DNA of 24,119 nucleotides, from contig MSJH02000611.1 in the NCBI GenBank assembly GCA_001931875.2, positions 1 to 24,119 of the forward strand, written 5' to 3'. Source of the DNA: Byssochlamys sp. IMV 00236. Taxonomy: Eukaryota; Ascomycota; Eurotiomycetes; Eurotiales; Thermoascaceae. The notes beneath the pieces are model-generated. The model did not search any database. It saw only the letters and a program-made list of their open reading frames with translations, and had not been told where the DNA came from. Position 1 is the stretch's first letter, and every line of letters begins with the position of its first letter. The position numbers and the translations under genes were made by a program. Below are positions 8,857-17,861 of the stretch, one piece after another.

Positions 8857-11675
8857 TTATTCAAGAGAAGCAAACATCGTGGGACAGGTGAAATGTGTAT
8901 CGTGGAATACCTTTTGCCATTGTGATTGCCATATGACTTGAAGAGTGCAACCGAACAGCGATAGAAGTGAAATGCTCAAGGCAATAGGACTAAGAGTATC
9001 GCAACTGTTTCTGATATGAGATACTGCAATGGCTAACATTGACTGTTCAATATGAGGAAGCGAGCAGGAGAACCCAGGAAAGGGCTTATGGAGAGCCATT
9101 GTCCATAGCGCGGCTTTATGAGAACAGCTGAAGAAAAAATGGGACATAGCTTCATCAGAGGAACCACAGAATGAACACAACGCGGAAGGGTGTTGATTTG
9201 GAAGGAGGGCATGGAAGCGTTGCTTGCAAGGGATTGTGCGATGTAGCAAACGATACCACGTATTTCGTGCTGTTGGAGGGAGCGGTAGTCGCCAAAAGGA
9301 CGCCCACGATGCAGATGACACGGCAGGTTCGTATTGTTTCCATTCCAAGCTTCGTTGTGACAGTAAATACCTACGGTAAGACTGATAACGGACAAGAGGG
9401 CCAAAATCGCTCACTCTAGAAACACAGGGCCGGCAAAGAGGTGTCAAATCTATAATAGCTGCATCTAGGTCAAGTGTAGAAGTGCTCCCGGGGATACACA
9501 GAGGCAGGAAAGCAGGAGACAGTAGAATTTGCCCTTGGAGGAGTAAAGCAATAGTCTTACGGCAAAGCCGTCGAAACCGAGGATATTTGTTAGTTGTCCG
9601 CACACGAAGGTTGGCGGTCTGAGGATCATGGACGATAATATCACTGATCAAAAGCTTGCGTAACCCTGGATTAGCAGGAGACAGTGTTTGCAGAATATTG
9701 GGCGTATAGCATTGAAGATGGCTGTCAGTGACTTATTAAGGCACAATGCACCGGCATAGCCAAGAAGGTCGTTGCATTCAGGCGCTCCGAAACAGACAAT
9801 GGTGATAGTTCATCGAAAACTTGGAAAAGCAGTTTGAATGGGTTATTCGCAAGTTGGAGAAGGTGAGACCTAAGGGAAGGAAACAGCGCTGGCCAGAGAT
9901 GGCTGCTAGGATAGCCACTGATGCAGCAAGGATATGCTCAAGGTAAGGGAAGCAACGTAGAGACCGCGTGGTATGAGATCTATTGGCAAGAAGCGGAAGC
10001 AGCCAACGCCACTGTAATGTCATTTGTTGGACGTGAGGGTCCAATGCTCCTACACCACCATGTTCCCTTGGGAGAGACAGAGTCGCAAAGCTGATTTTTG
10101 GAAAGCGGTAACCATTGAGAAAGGCACTGGCGACTCTCCGGAACCATTGTAGCTGTATAGAAGTCAATGGTAAGATACGCAGAACATGCCAGAGTTTGGA
10201 AAACAGCAGCATGTTCTGAACTGTCACACAGCCGCGGATCGGCAATGATCGCTGGGGGTGCAAGGTACAGGCTGTCTGGACTTTAAGCAATAGCTGATCG
10301 ACGAATGAATTACGCTGAGCTACACTGGTTTAAACGGGATAACCTAAGTAAATCAAAGGTTGTGGCGAAGTCCTGTCGTGCCAGGATGTAATTGGTATGG
10401 AAAGTTGCTGTAGGAAGCTAGTCCACGTTGTTGAGAGAGCACCAGAGAGGGAGAACGCTTGAATCTTCGAATAGTTCAACTTGGCGTTGGAAGAGCGCTC
10501 ATAAAGTGTGATAGTCTGCAGAAGAGCGGACATATCACTCGTCGAATTGAGTAAGAGCAAAGTGTCACCAGCGTAAGCTAGTACTTTGGTCGGTCCAAGT
10601 GGGTTCCTAGTAGAAGCGCCCGATAGTCCCCGTGAGAAAGACTAATAGCCTTGAATAGCTGTATTCGCTGAGAGAGCACGGAGAAAAGAATCGAAAGCAA
10701 TGTTAAACAAAAGTAGGGAAATAGAATCATCTTGGCGAAGTCCGCGCTTCTGTATAAATTGCTGCGAAATGTGTTTATTGATATTGATTCTGATGGCTGT
10801 GGAAAAGAAGAGGGACGATGGATTGGCAATAATCGGCTCTGGAATTTCAAAAATTGACATAGCTTGCTGAAGATAATCGGGGTGAATGCGGTCATATGCC
10901 TTCTTCTGATCCAAAAGTAAGACAACTGCTGTGGAAGATGAGGATCCGGCATCAACTATGACAGTGTGTAGCAATTTGCCGTTTTCACCAATGAAGCGGC
11001 CAGGCATGAAACCAAGTTGATAGGGGGATATCAAACGGTTCATATGTGGCATCAGTCGTGCATTTAGAAGACGTGTGAATACCTTGGCATCAGTATTAAT
11101 CAGAGCAATGGATCTCCAATTCCTGGGATCGGTAAGATCTCCTTTATTAGGTAGCAAGGTCATGCATGTTTATTGTCAACTCGAGGGAAAAGAACCGCCA
11201 GAGAGGGCATCATTGTATACGTGGACTGCAATAGTACTGGTGGTAGCATGGTGAAATATTAGGGCCAACACCTGATATGGGATACCATCAAGGCCAGAGC
11301 TACTGTGGGTTGGACATCGCTTAGCAGCTTCCTGCAGATCAAATGCCGTAAAAGGACGCAACAGACGTGTGTTCTGTGCTTGATACATTCGCAGCTTAAA
11401 AGGAGCAGCATTCAGGAGCTGGCTCATAGCGGAAGGACATGTTGGTTATGGGGTGGTGCAAACCTCATTTATCTCAGGATGTCGTAGTTCTGCGTTATAC
11501 GTTTGTGATAAGCGAGTTGAAGCAGTTCTTTTCAGAAAACCTGCCGAAAGTTCGCCTATTTCTCGCCAGTGTTTACCTACCTTGAGTGCGGCATTATCCA
11601 CAATTTTCTGTTGCAAAGATGCAGTTTGTGTTTCGACAACGCCGAGACGATCGTGTAGCACGGTAGGTTGTGCCT
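8857..11675 (-). pseudogene. Decayed LINE reverse transcriptase ORF
   Basis: This is the coding relic within the LINE. Recognisable parts in order are the pre-RT linker (about 11670-11450), the RT fingers and palm (11430-10330), the thumb and connection (10330-9780, with RSLPIRGCVTVQNMLLFSKLWH typical of this region) and a zf-RVT-like region (9300-9050, CSFC then H and C). The missing first aspartate of YADD and the eight stops mean no enzyme is made. Stops fall at codons that CAA, CAG, CGA or TGG could give by single transitions. Confidence 0.85.
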
Positions 11676-11676
11676 T

Positions 11677-12032
11677 GTAGTTTCTCTTTGCATTTGTGAG
11701 CAGAAATACCAGAAGCTTGAATATTAGTAGATCTCTCCATTTTCTTTTAAAAAAAGAAAAATAATGCTTCGAGACATATACACACGGTAGTCTAGCTTCG
11801 CCAATGGACACTGACCGCGCAGGGAAATCCTTTATTCTCAATACACTCTTTTGTCTGCACATGACTTCTTCAAAGCTCCATGGCACAAGCAAACTCTTTG
11901 TTATCATTGACCAGCTTGACTCTTTTCTTTGATAAAGCTTATGAACAGCCATTCAAACCTATTTTCAAAGATCGCTTACCGTGTGTTCAATTACTATTGT
12001 ATGAGGATATCATAATGACTTCTTTTTGGCTT
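11677..12032. repeat. Duplicated 5' patch, copy B
   Basis: This is the partner of 475-835, at about 95% identity over most of its length. Its left edge abuts the truncated 5' end of the LINE. As a result a minus-strand open frame (11952-11449) runs from this patch straight into LINE coding sequence, making an accidental fusion. Confidence 0.75.
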
Positions 12033-12040
12033 TTATTTCC

Positions 12041-12490
12041 TTAATGTTCTCATAAATGTATGCAAGTAATATTCTTTTGTGTATCCTTTAATAATTCGAA
12101 CCTCCCACTTTGGCTTTGCATATAGCTTCGGTCAGCAACACCCTGATACCCCTAATCTTTGCAGTCTTCTAAGGGTTTTCTGTTTTTTAGTCTCGTAGAT
12201 TCTTGAAACTTGATCTACTTGTCCATTGCTATTGAAATTCTAGATCTGAAGGTTATTTTATCCACTTGTACATAACTCAATGTATTTACATATGCAATAA
12301 AGGCTAACCATATTTTTCTTTTAACCCTTAGAAAAGAGCAATATTCATCAAAGTACGAACTTGATTAGACCAAGAGGCTGTACATTTGTACTGTAAACTG
12401 ATAATATAACTGATATAAAAATTGAAAATTGTGACTAAAGAATATTTGAAGAATCGAAAATGAAGATTCTTTGGAAAGCATTGAAAAACA
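12041..12490. repeat. Duplicated spacer, copy B
   Basis: This is the partner of 1109-1520 at roughly 70 to 75% identity. No conserved open frame is present. The two copies are in the same order relative to the adjacent patch, which defines the segmental duplication. Confidence 0.65.
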
Positions 12491-13345
12491 CTGGTCATGC
12501 ACAAGGAGTAAGAAGGAGACTAATTATGAGAACCTCAGATAGAAAAGGTGCAAGATAAACATATAGCAATTGGACTACACTAGCCGACAAAAGTCACAAG
12601 GCACGTTTTGTCGTATTTCTACATTTATATTAAAGAAGATTACATCCTTTGAAGTAATATAATCAATATATATATATATATATATGTATTTCGTACATAA
12701 GCCAAAGTCATCTTTTCTATTCAATGCTAACATAATACTTCGTATTAAGCTCACAACACTGATACATGGCATCTGTAATCTATAGCAATTGACAACAGCC
12801 TATTAATACAGTTCATAAGTTATAATTTGATTGACAACATAACGATCAATATTCTTTTTGCCATGAATTTCTTTCTTTTCTTTGTTCATAAAAGGATTAC
12901 AGATGTTTATTCCACCTTCTTGTATTCTAAATCTTTTCCGAGTTAAAGCTACTTATTCATCGATAAAATCACATTTTTTTGAATGAATTCTGCCTCTGTA
13001 CATTACAAAAGGAGCAAAGTAACAGACTGACGAATATTGCACACAGTGCAGAAGTTGCTTTTTCAGTATATGCATACTAAGTCTTGAACTTACTGGCATT
13101 TATTAACGTTCCGTATCATAGAATCGATGCAACAAAAACTCTTACTTTGGCAAAAAATATATGTGCTACTGGGAGGACTGTAAGGATCAAGTCTTGATAA
13201 CAGATATTAATGATGATGCTCGTGCCACTATCTCTTATATTTGTCAGCTAGTGAATCAAAATGTTAGAGAAAAAAGCTAAAAATGTAAGAAATAGCAAAG
13301 AGTACCTATTATGTCTTTAATACTAGCATCATTATATAAATATAG
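12491..13345. other. AT-rich spacer with TA microsatellite
   Basis: No gene is seen. An (AT)n run occupies about 12665-12685. The sequence shows no clear similarity to block A, so this part of the duplication has been replaced or has drifted beyond recognition. Confidence 0.45.
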
Positions 13346-13735
13346 GTATTTGGCTCTGCTGCATCTACATCCCCTGGTTCAATATTTGGTTCTATCCCTG
13401 ACTCTACTCCTGATTCTAAAACACCTATAGATGAGAGTATAGCTAAAACATTAGAATAAGCATCTAATTTAGTATTGGATGTGTAAGTCGTGATTGTAAT
13501 CTTATCTATGATCAATGTTCTAATTGAACATTCACATAGGGTTGGATATATGAAAAATATTGATTTAGCCTCAGAATTAGCTATCAAGACATTGAAAGAG
13601 CATGTTACCGAAGAAGATTATAATGATATAGACTCATCTCTTAAAACCGAAGAAATGAAACTGTCACAAAGTGCTAATGAACTGATTAAAGCTATCGGAA
13701 CAATTAAAAGGCCAGCACTACATGCACCATAAAAT
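13346..13735 (+). pseudogene. Decayed coding segment, unrecognised
   Basis: One plus-strand frame from 13346 to 13732 reads as protein-like sequence for 128 codons. It is broken only by TAA at 13457 and TAA at 13484, both one change from CAA or AAA. The first part is Ser/Pro/Gly/Asp-rich (GSIPDSTPDSKTPIDES); the second is helical and charged (LASELAIKTLKEHVTEEDY) and ends with KRPALHAP. An ATATAG before 13346 could be a splice acceptor, so this may be the last exon of a former gene. There is no counterpart in block A. I do not recognise the family. It may be a host gene relic or the end of a mobile-element protein. Confidence 0.4.
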
Positions 13736-15072
13736 AGGCTAAATAATGTAAAAACGAATCTATCAAAAGTGGTCTTTGTTTATCGAACTGACAATATAAA
13801 ATTAGAATAAATATAGCAATAACAACATTTCTCTTTTATCTCTTCTTCTTGAATAGAAACACAAACCAAGATGGTGACTTTATAAAGTCATGTTTAGCTT
13901 GACGCACAGGTAGTGAGTAAAGGTGGTGCCCGTAGGATTAGTCTAACTTCTGGTGCATGTAGTATTTTCGCTATAAGGATGACTATGATCTAATAGAAGA
14001 ATTTGATACAGGAATTGTTGAGAACTTAGTACGACAATTGTAAGAAACATGTTGAATCGCCCAAAAGTCCTCTCAATTCTAAAACACTGGAAAGAGCAGC
14101 AGCAGTACACACTAGCATAGTAATAATTAATCAATTGTTCGGTAAATGATATAATCGAATTGGGCTGACTCGAAAGAGGACTGACAAAATTGTGTATTAT
14201 GGCGGAGAATGGAGTTACAGATTATAATAGGAGAAAGAGATGATTTTATTTATTTTAATTTCAGATAGTTCAAGTGAAAAAAATGTGTGCGCAAATTGGT
14301 ACCACTATTGACCCTTACAAAAAAAAAAACAGCTTGAGTTTAATGTCAGCAAATGGCGATCTTCAATGTTTGATTATTTCAATTGAGCTTTGCTTCAGTT
14401 TGGCTAATTATGTCATTTTAAAGAGTAGCTGTTATATTGACTTGTCATTTCAAAGATAATTTGCGTCCTAATGCCTATAATACGTAGAAAAGTTACTTCT
14501 GAAAGCAGCTTACACGTATCGGAAGTGTATTACCTAATCAGTATATTTCCCGAAAAAGGTGATCAGCGAAAAACACGTGTAACATAAAGCGTTTTAATAC
14601 GAAAAGCCCACAATTACTTGTTGATCAACAGAAACTTGCAAGTGGGAGAAAACCTCACAACTATCTGTGATATAATATAATGAAAAGGGACGCATTATAG
14701 TGATGTCAACACTACATATCTGATATTTTGAAGTAACCATAAAGTACATACTGTAAAATTCGTTATACTTGGTATGACTTGGACAATATAGCTCTTCTTT
14801 TCCATAGATGCCATATTTCGAAGTTTTCGCAATCATGTAACGAATATTAAAGGGGAATCGATTTTTTGAGTCGTTGAGAGCATCCATGACAATTTGCCCA
14901 TGTCATGCTCAGCAATCCGCGAAAAAAAACAGTCCTATACCAATAAAAAGATAAGAGTGACTTAGAATAATTGTGTGACAGAAAATGGAAGGATACTAGC
15001 ATAGTGAAAGAGACGATAAAAAAAAAGGGGAAGTGCGTGACAGCTGTCCTATCGTTCACCTTCTCATTTGAA
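13736..15072. other. Spacer upstream of paralogue 3
   Basis: This stretch holds short protein-like fragments but no gene I can support. About 13970-14040 has a frame reading YKDDYDLIEEFDTGIVE before stops. About 14260-14460 has an open frame after TTTCAG (14258-14263) with no recognised domain. Similarity to the upstream region of paralogue 1 is weak or absent. Confidence 0.4.
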
Positions 15073-15180
15073 TATAAATATAAAAAGCAGTGGTTTGCTC
15101 TTTTCCTCTTCTTTATTTACCTCTCTTTTCTTATCTCTCTCTCGCGCGCACTTTTCCCTCATTTTTTCTCTCATTTTTGT
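15073..15180 (+). promoter_or_regulatory. TATA box and pyrimidine-rich leader of paralogue 3
   Basis: TATAAATATAAAAA at 15073-15086 is followed by a long C/T-rich tract (15097-15178) up to the start codon. Transcription would begin after the TATA box, so translation cannot start at the in-frame upstream position 14971. This fixes the start at 15181. Confidence 0.55.
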
Positions 15181-16611
15181 ATGGCTAATAGCAATTCTAC
15201 ATCATTTGGCTCGGTTTTTGCTTCTGGCATTCAAGATGTGGCTGCTGTGGCTGCAATGTTTGGAACTGATATATGTGATACAAATGCTGGATTGGCGTTG
15301 ACTATGGGGTATTTGTTTCCTGCTGCTTGCGGCATGTCAATGTTTGGAGCCCTTGGGCTTGCAAGGCATATCCTAAAGTCGTTTCTTCCTCCAAATATTG
15401 CCAAAAATTTGGGCATTGAAATCATAAAATTTGACAAGTACAGAATAGACAAAGCGATATACGACATAACAAATGAATTGTCGCCAAATAAAAAAGACCG
15501 CTTGCATGAACAAAATGTCAGGATATGCATACGTGTGCCAGGTTATGGTAGATCCACCTGGATAGGCGCTTTTTCTTCATGCTTTCTTTTATCCTGCTTC
15601 AACTTTATACCATATGTGCCTCACTATAGAACCTTATTACTATACCCTGAAGATACCCCAGATTCATCTGATCCATACATATACTACCCTCTTCTCTTGA
15701 CATTCTCTAGCTTTGTGGCATCCTTCGTCTGCTGGTTTGACGCTGCGATCATGCTCTCGGGATCCCCTTCACTTTATACCATTAAACGTTCTGATATGAG
15801 CTTATTCGAGCCTTATCACTTTGGAAGTTTGCTTGCCAGACGCATTGGTTATGTTATGGGTCTTCTTGCAGCTGTAGGCATCATCAGTGGCTACATAGGC
15901 TCGTACTTGGTTGTCCAAACGATGACACCGACAGATACCTACTACTGGCTAGGATTTGAGTTTGCAATGTGCTTCTTACGTTTGGTGATATGGTCATGGA
16001 ATACAAAAAAAGACGACTTGAATGTGATAAAGATACGGTATAAGATAGATAGAAGTGATGAAGGAGTTGTTAGGCAAATAAGAGATTTACCGTTATCAGC
16101 AAGTGAACAAACAGATGTAATCAGTAAGCTCAAGACTGGTGGTTACTTTATCCAATCTGAAATAGCGGATGCCTACTATCAAGCAAGGTGTTATATACAT
16201 GACTTTTGTTTCCGTAACTTTAATGATCTTCGTATCTATCGTGACTTTACCTCCTGTGACATCATTTCGAAGCCAAGGTACTATATACTATGGGACAACA
16301 CTGTGCTCAACCCGCAAAAGATTCTTGTGGTTCATGGACTCATAGGTTCGTTGACCGAACTCCACACTGGAAGAGTCAGTTATGTGAAGATTCCATCGAT
16401 AACTTATTGGACTTGTTACTTTACAGGAAGCGAATTCGAACCATTGACAGAAGAACAAGTAGGTGTTGCAATGATTGGCATACTGAAATCAGAAATGGAT
16501 GTTATTACTCCATGGATAAGTTTTGTCACTTCACGCAAGCAGTTTGACCCTGAACTCGAAGAAGATGAACAGATGTATAAAGATATAGAACTGAAGCCTC
16601 AACAGGCTTGA
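15181..16611 (+). CDS. Multi-pass membrane protein, paralogue 3
   Basis: This is an intronless 476-residue member of the family, starting MANSNSTSFG like paralogue 1 (MADSNSTSFG). The frame is open back to 14971, but the start at 15181 is chosen because all three proteins align from there and a TATA box lies between. It has five hydrophobic segments in the same places as the other copies and a soluble C-terminal half from about residue 275. Its C-terminal half is closest to paralogue 1 (CFRNFND, FTSCDI, NPQKILVVHG, SYVKI). Its N-terminal DNA is clearly more diverged at silent sites than paralogues 1 and 2 are from each other. Block B location; downstream lie the transposase-like relic and the intact oxygenase gene. 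Function is unknown. Confidence 0.85.
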   Translation: MANSNSTSFGSVFASGIQDVAAVAAMFGTDICDTNAGLALTMGYLFPAACGMSMFGALGLARHILKSFLPPNIAKNLGIEIIKFDKYRIDKAIYDITNELSPNKKDRLHEQNVRICIRVPGYGRSTWIGAFSSCFLLSCFNFIPYVPHYRTLLLYPEDTPDSSDPYIYYPLLLTFSSFVASFVCWFDAAIMLSGSPSLYTIKRSDMSLFEPYHFGSLLARRIGYVMGLLAAVGIISGYIGSYLVVQTMTPTDTYYWLGFEFAMCFLRLVIWSWNTKKDDLNVIKIRYKIDRSDEGVVRQIRDLPLSASEQTDVISKLKTGGYFIQSEIADAYYQARCYIHDFCFRNFNDLRIYRDFTSCDIISKPRYYILWDNTVLNPQKILVVHGLIGSLTELHTGRVSYVKIPSITYWTCYFTGSEFEPLTEEQVGVAMIGILKSEMDVITPWISFVTSRKQFDPELEEDEQMYKDIELKPQQA

Positions 16612-16641
16612 CCTTCTTACTCTTAATTAAGTAATGGCAAT

Positions 16642-16647
16642 AATAAA
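16642..16647 (+). terminator. Polyadenylation signal of paralogue 3
   Basis: AATAAA lies 31 bases after the stop codon, at the same relative place as in paralogue 1. Confidence 0.5.
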
Positions 16648-17188
16648 TATTGATTATTTCTTTTGCATCTACATTCATGCAATTTTGATGCAGTGTTAAT
16701 CTATTTTGTGGATCGACGGTCTATGATCAGTCAAGTACCCTCGACATTAAGTAACGGGCGCCAAGTAGCAATACAAGAAGTCTTCCAAATTTGAATAGTA
16801 ATGCGAATCTTTCATTAAAAAGGGAAACAAATTGTTATCTGAAGTGATCAATTTTTTTCTGTGTACGACTTCTCTTTTTGTCTTGTTCCTAGATTCGAAG
16901 CATTAAATATAACGATTCACCAATCAAAACACTCTTTGTAAATTGAATACTTGACCCGTTACTACATCTAGTAATGATGCATTATGCTTGATGATGTCTC
17001 ATGCAGTAAAAAAATAACACCTACAAGGCTTCTTCTCCTATTCCAAGCATTGTAGTTCTTGCTGACAAATACATTTTAGTGCAGAGATATACAAATATGC
17101 AGGCTAAGCGCTAAAATTGATTGTCCTTACATCATTTGCCTCTAGATAAGAGAAATGAAGACTTTTGTCCTCTTCACCTAACAAACTA
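16648..17188. other. 3' flank and spacer of block B
   Basis: The first 60 bases align with the 3' flank of paralogue 1. After a diverged stretch, alignment with block A resumes near 16975, including the decayed counterpart (about 17027-17075) of the relic exon at 5084-5209. No intact gene is seen. Confidence 0.45.
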
Positions 17189-17509
17189 TATCACAGCTAT
17201 CCTCTTGATAAAGCAAACTTGTCAAATGATCATTCATGTATGACAGTATTAGGAAGCTTAGCGATGGAATAATTTATAATTTATCTACAAAAGTTATCCA
17301 AGGTCTTTACCAATGCTGAGCAAAGCTTTAACAATTTAATCATCCATGGCATAAACAACATGCAATGTAGCTTTGAGGCTGCCTTGACCTTAATTAAGCA
17401 CATTGAGAGCCATGGATTTAAGGTTATCTATAGACGTAATGATGATGGCTATATGTATTGTCTGTTTTTCACAATGAAAGTATGGATTGAAAGATGTATA
17501 CTTGCGTGA
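17189..17509 (+). pseudogene. Transposase-like relic, copy B
   Basis: This is the better-preserved copy of the relic at 5290-5636. One frame runs from 17189 to TGA at 17507-17509 with a single internal stop (TAA at 17267-17269). It contains LTLIKHIESHGFKVIYR, then DDGYMYCLFF and a C-terminal WIERC. The spacing of the hydrophobic helix, the DDGY turn and the LFF strand resembles the segment preceding the DDE domain of MULE-type transposases. The domain itself is absent. The identification is tentative. A host protein of unknown family is the alternative. Confidence 0.4.
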
Positions 17510-17697
17510 CAGTCTTGGGGACGCCACTACCAAAAGTAGTAATTAGCGCCTAATATTTGATATCCCGAAGAGTGGAGAGTGTGGCGCTCCCCTAAGGATT
17601 TTTTGCGGGGTCCTCAAGAAAGTTGCTTTTATTTGCGATATACTGGTCCAAGCTGCTGCATGACTTATAAAGTAGATATAATGCTTATTAATTACAG
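17510..17697. repeat. Duplicated spacer with G/C-rich element end, copy B
   Basis: This aligns with 5640-5810 at moderate identity, including the GGCGCTCCCC...GCGGGGTCC arrangement near 17582-17613 that corresponds to the palindromic G/C-rich stretch in block A. No gene is seen. Confidence 0.4.
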
Positions 17698-17798
17698 ATG
17701 CTGTATCAACGCATATTAGAAAGATGCCAAAAAAGAAAAAGAAAAGCAACATGCCAGCAAGACTAAAAGGTAAAGCATATGAACTTCATAAGCTCTGA
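17698..17798 (+). CDS. Possible last exon of a convergent gene
   Basis: After a splice-acceptor-like TTACAG (17692-17697), a frame is open to TGA at 17796-17798. It reads a very basic tail, MPKKKKKSNMPARLKGK then AYELHKL. The same frame and stop are kept in block A (5906-5908) with few changes. It would be tail to tail with the oxygenase gene, 63 bases away. No upstream exons are recognised in the diverged region to the left, so it may be the orphan 3' end of a gene destroyed by the transposon insertions, or a peptide of 24 residues from ATG 17724. Confidence 0.3.
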
Positions 17799-17861
17799 AA
17801 ACTCATCAATATCATGAAAGTAATACAAGTAGAAGAGGTTCATTGTTAAAATGGAGTTTAT

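Larger units (their letters stand above)
8831..11675 (-). mobile_element. 5'-truncated LINE (non-LTR retrotransposon), inactive
   Basis: Reading 11675 down to 8857 on the minus strand, one reading frame runs through a pre-reverse-transcriptase region (KHWREIGELSAGFLKR), a reverse transcriptase (LLPNKGDL, LGFMPGRF, DQKKAYDR, GLRQDD) and a C-terminal Zn-knuckle region (CSFC...HFFFSC). It is broken by eight in-frame stops: 11448, 11178, 11172, 10644, 10332, 9780, 9738 and 9735. No frameshift is needed over 2.8 kb. The catalytic YADD motif is YAGD (10575-10564) and the RQGDP motif is RQDDS, so it cannot be active. The endonuclease domain is missing. Immediately after the stop codon a perfect 7-bp hairpin is followed by GAAAA, probably the 3' end. 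Confidence 0.9.

Noticed and set aside
9171..9419. Plus-strand open frame inside the LINE
   Set aside because: It is antisense to the clear reverse transcriptase C-terminal coding region and has no independent support.
10578..10955. Alternative-frame minus-strand open frame in the LINE
   Set aside because: The recognisable RT motifs are all in the other frame; this one is a shadow.
11449..11952. 168-codon minus-strand open frame
   Set aside because: It fuses the duplicated 5' patch to the truncated LINE coding region. The junction is accidental, as block A has the patch without the LINE.
12088..12105. GGTTCGAAT-like word (minus strand) suggesting a tRNA T-loop
   Set aside because: The flanking bases do not form a 5-bp T stem and no other tRNA arms are present.
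12665..12687. TATATA run considered as a promoter
   Set aside because: It is a simple AT microsatellite with no gene start downstream within range.
14971..15180. 70-residue N-terminal extension of paralogue 3
   Set aside because: The frame is open, but a TATA box at 15073 lies inside it and neither other paralogue has such an extension. The aligned start at 15181 is preferred.
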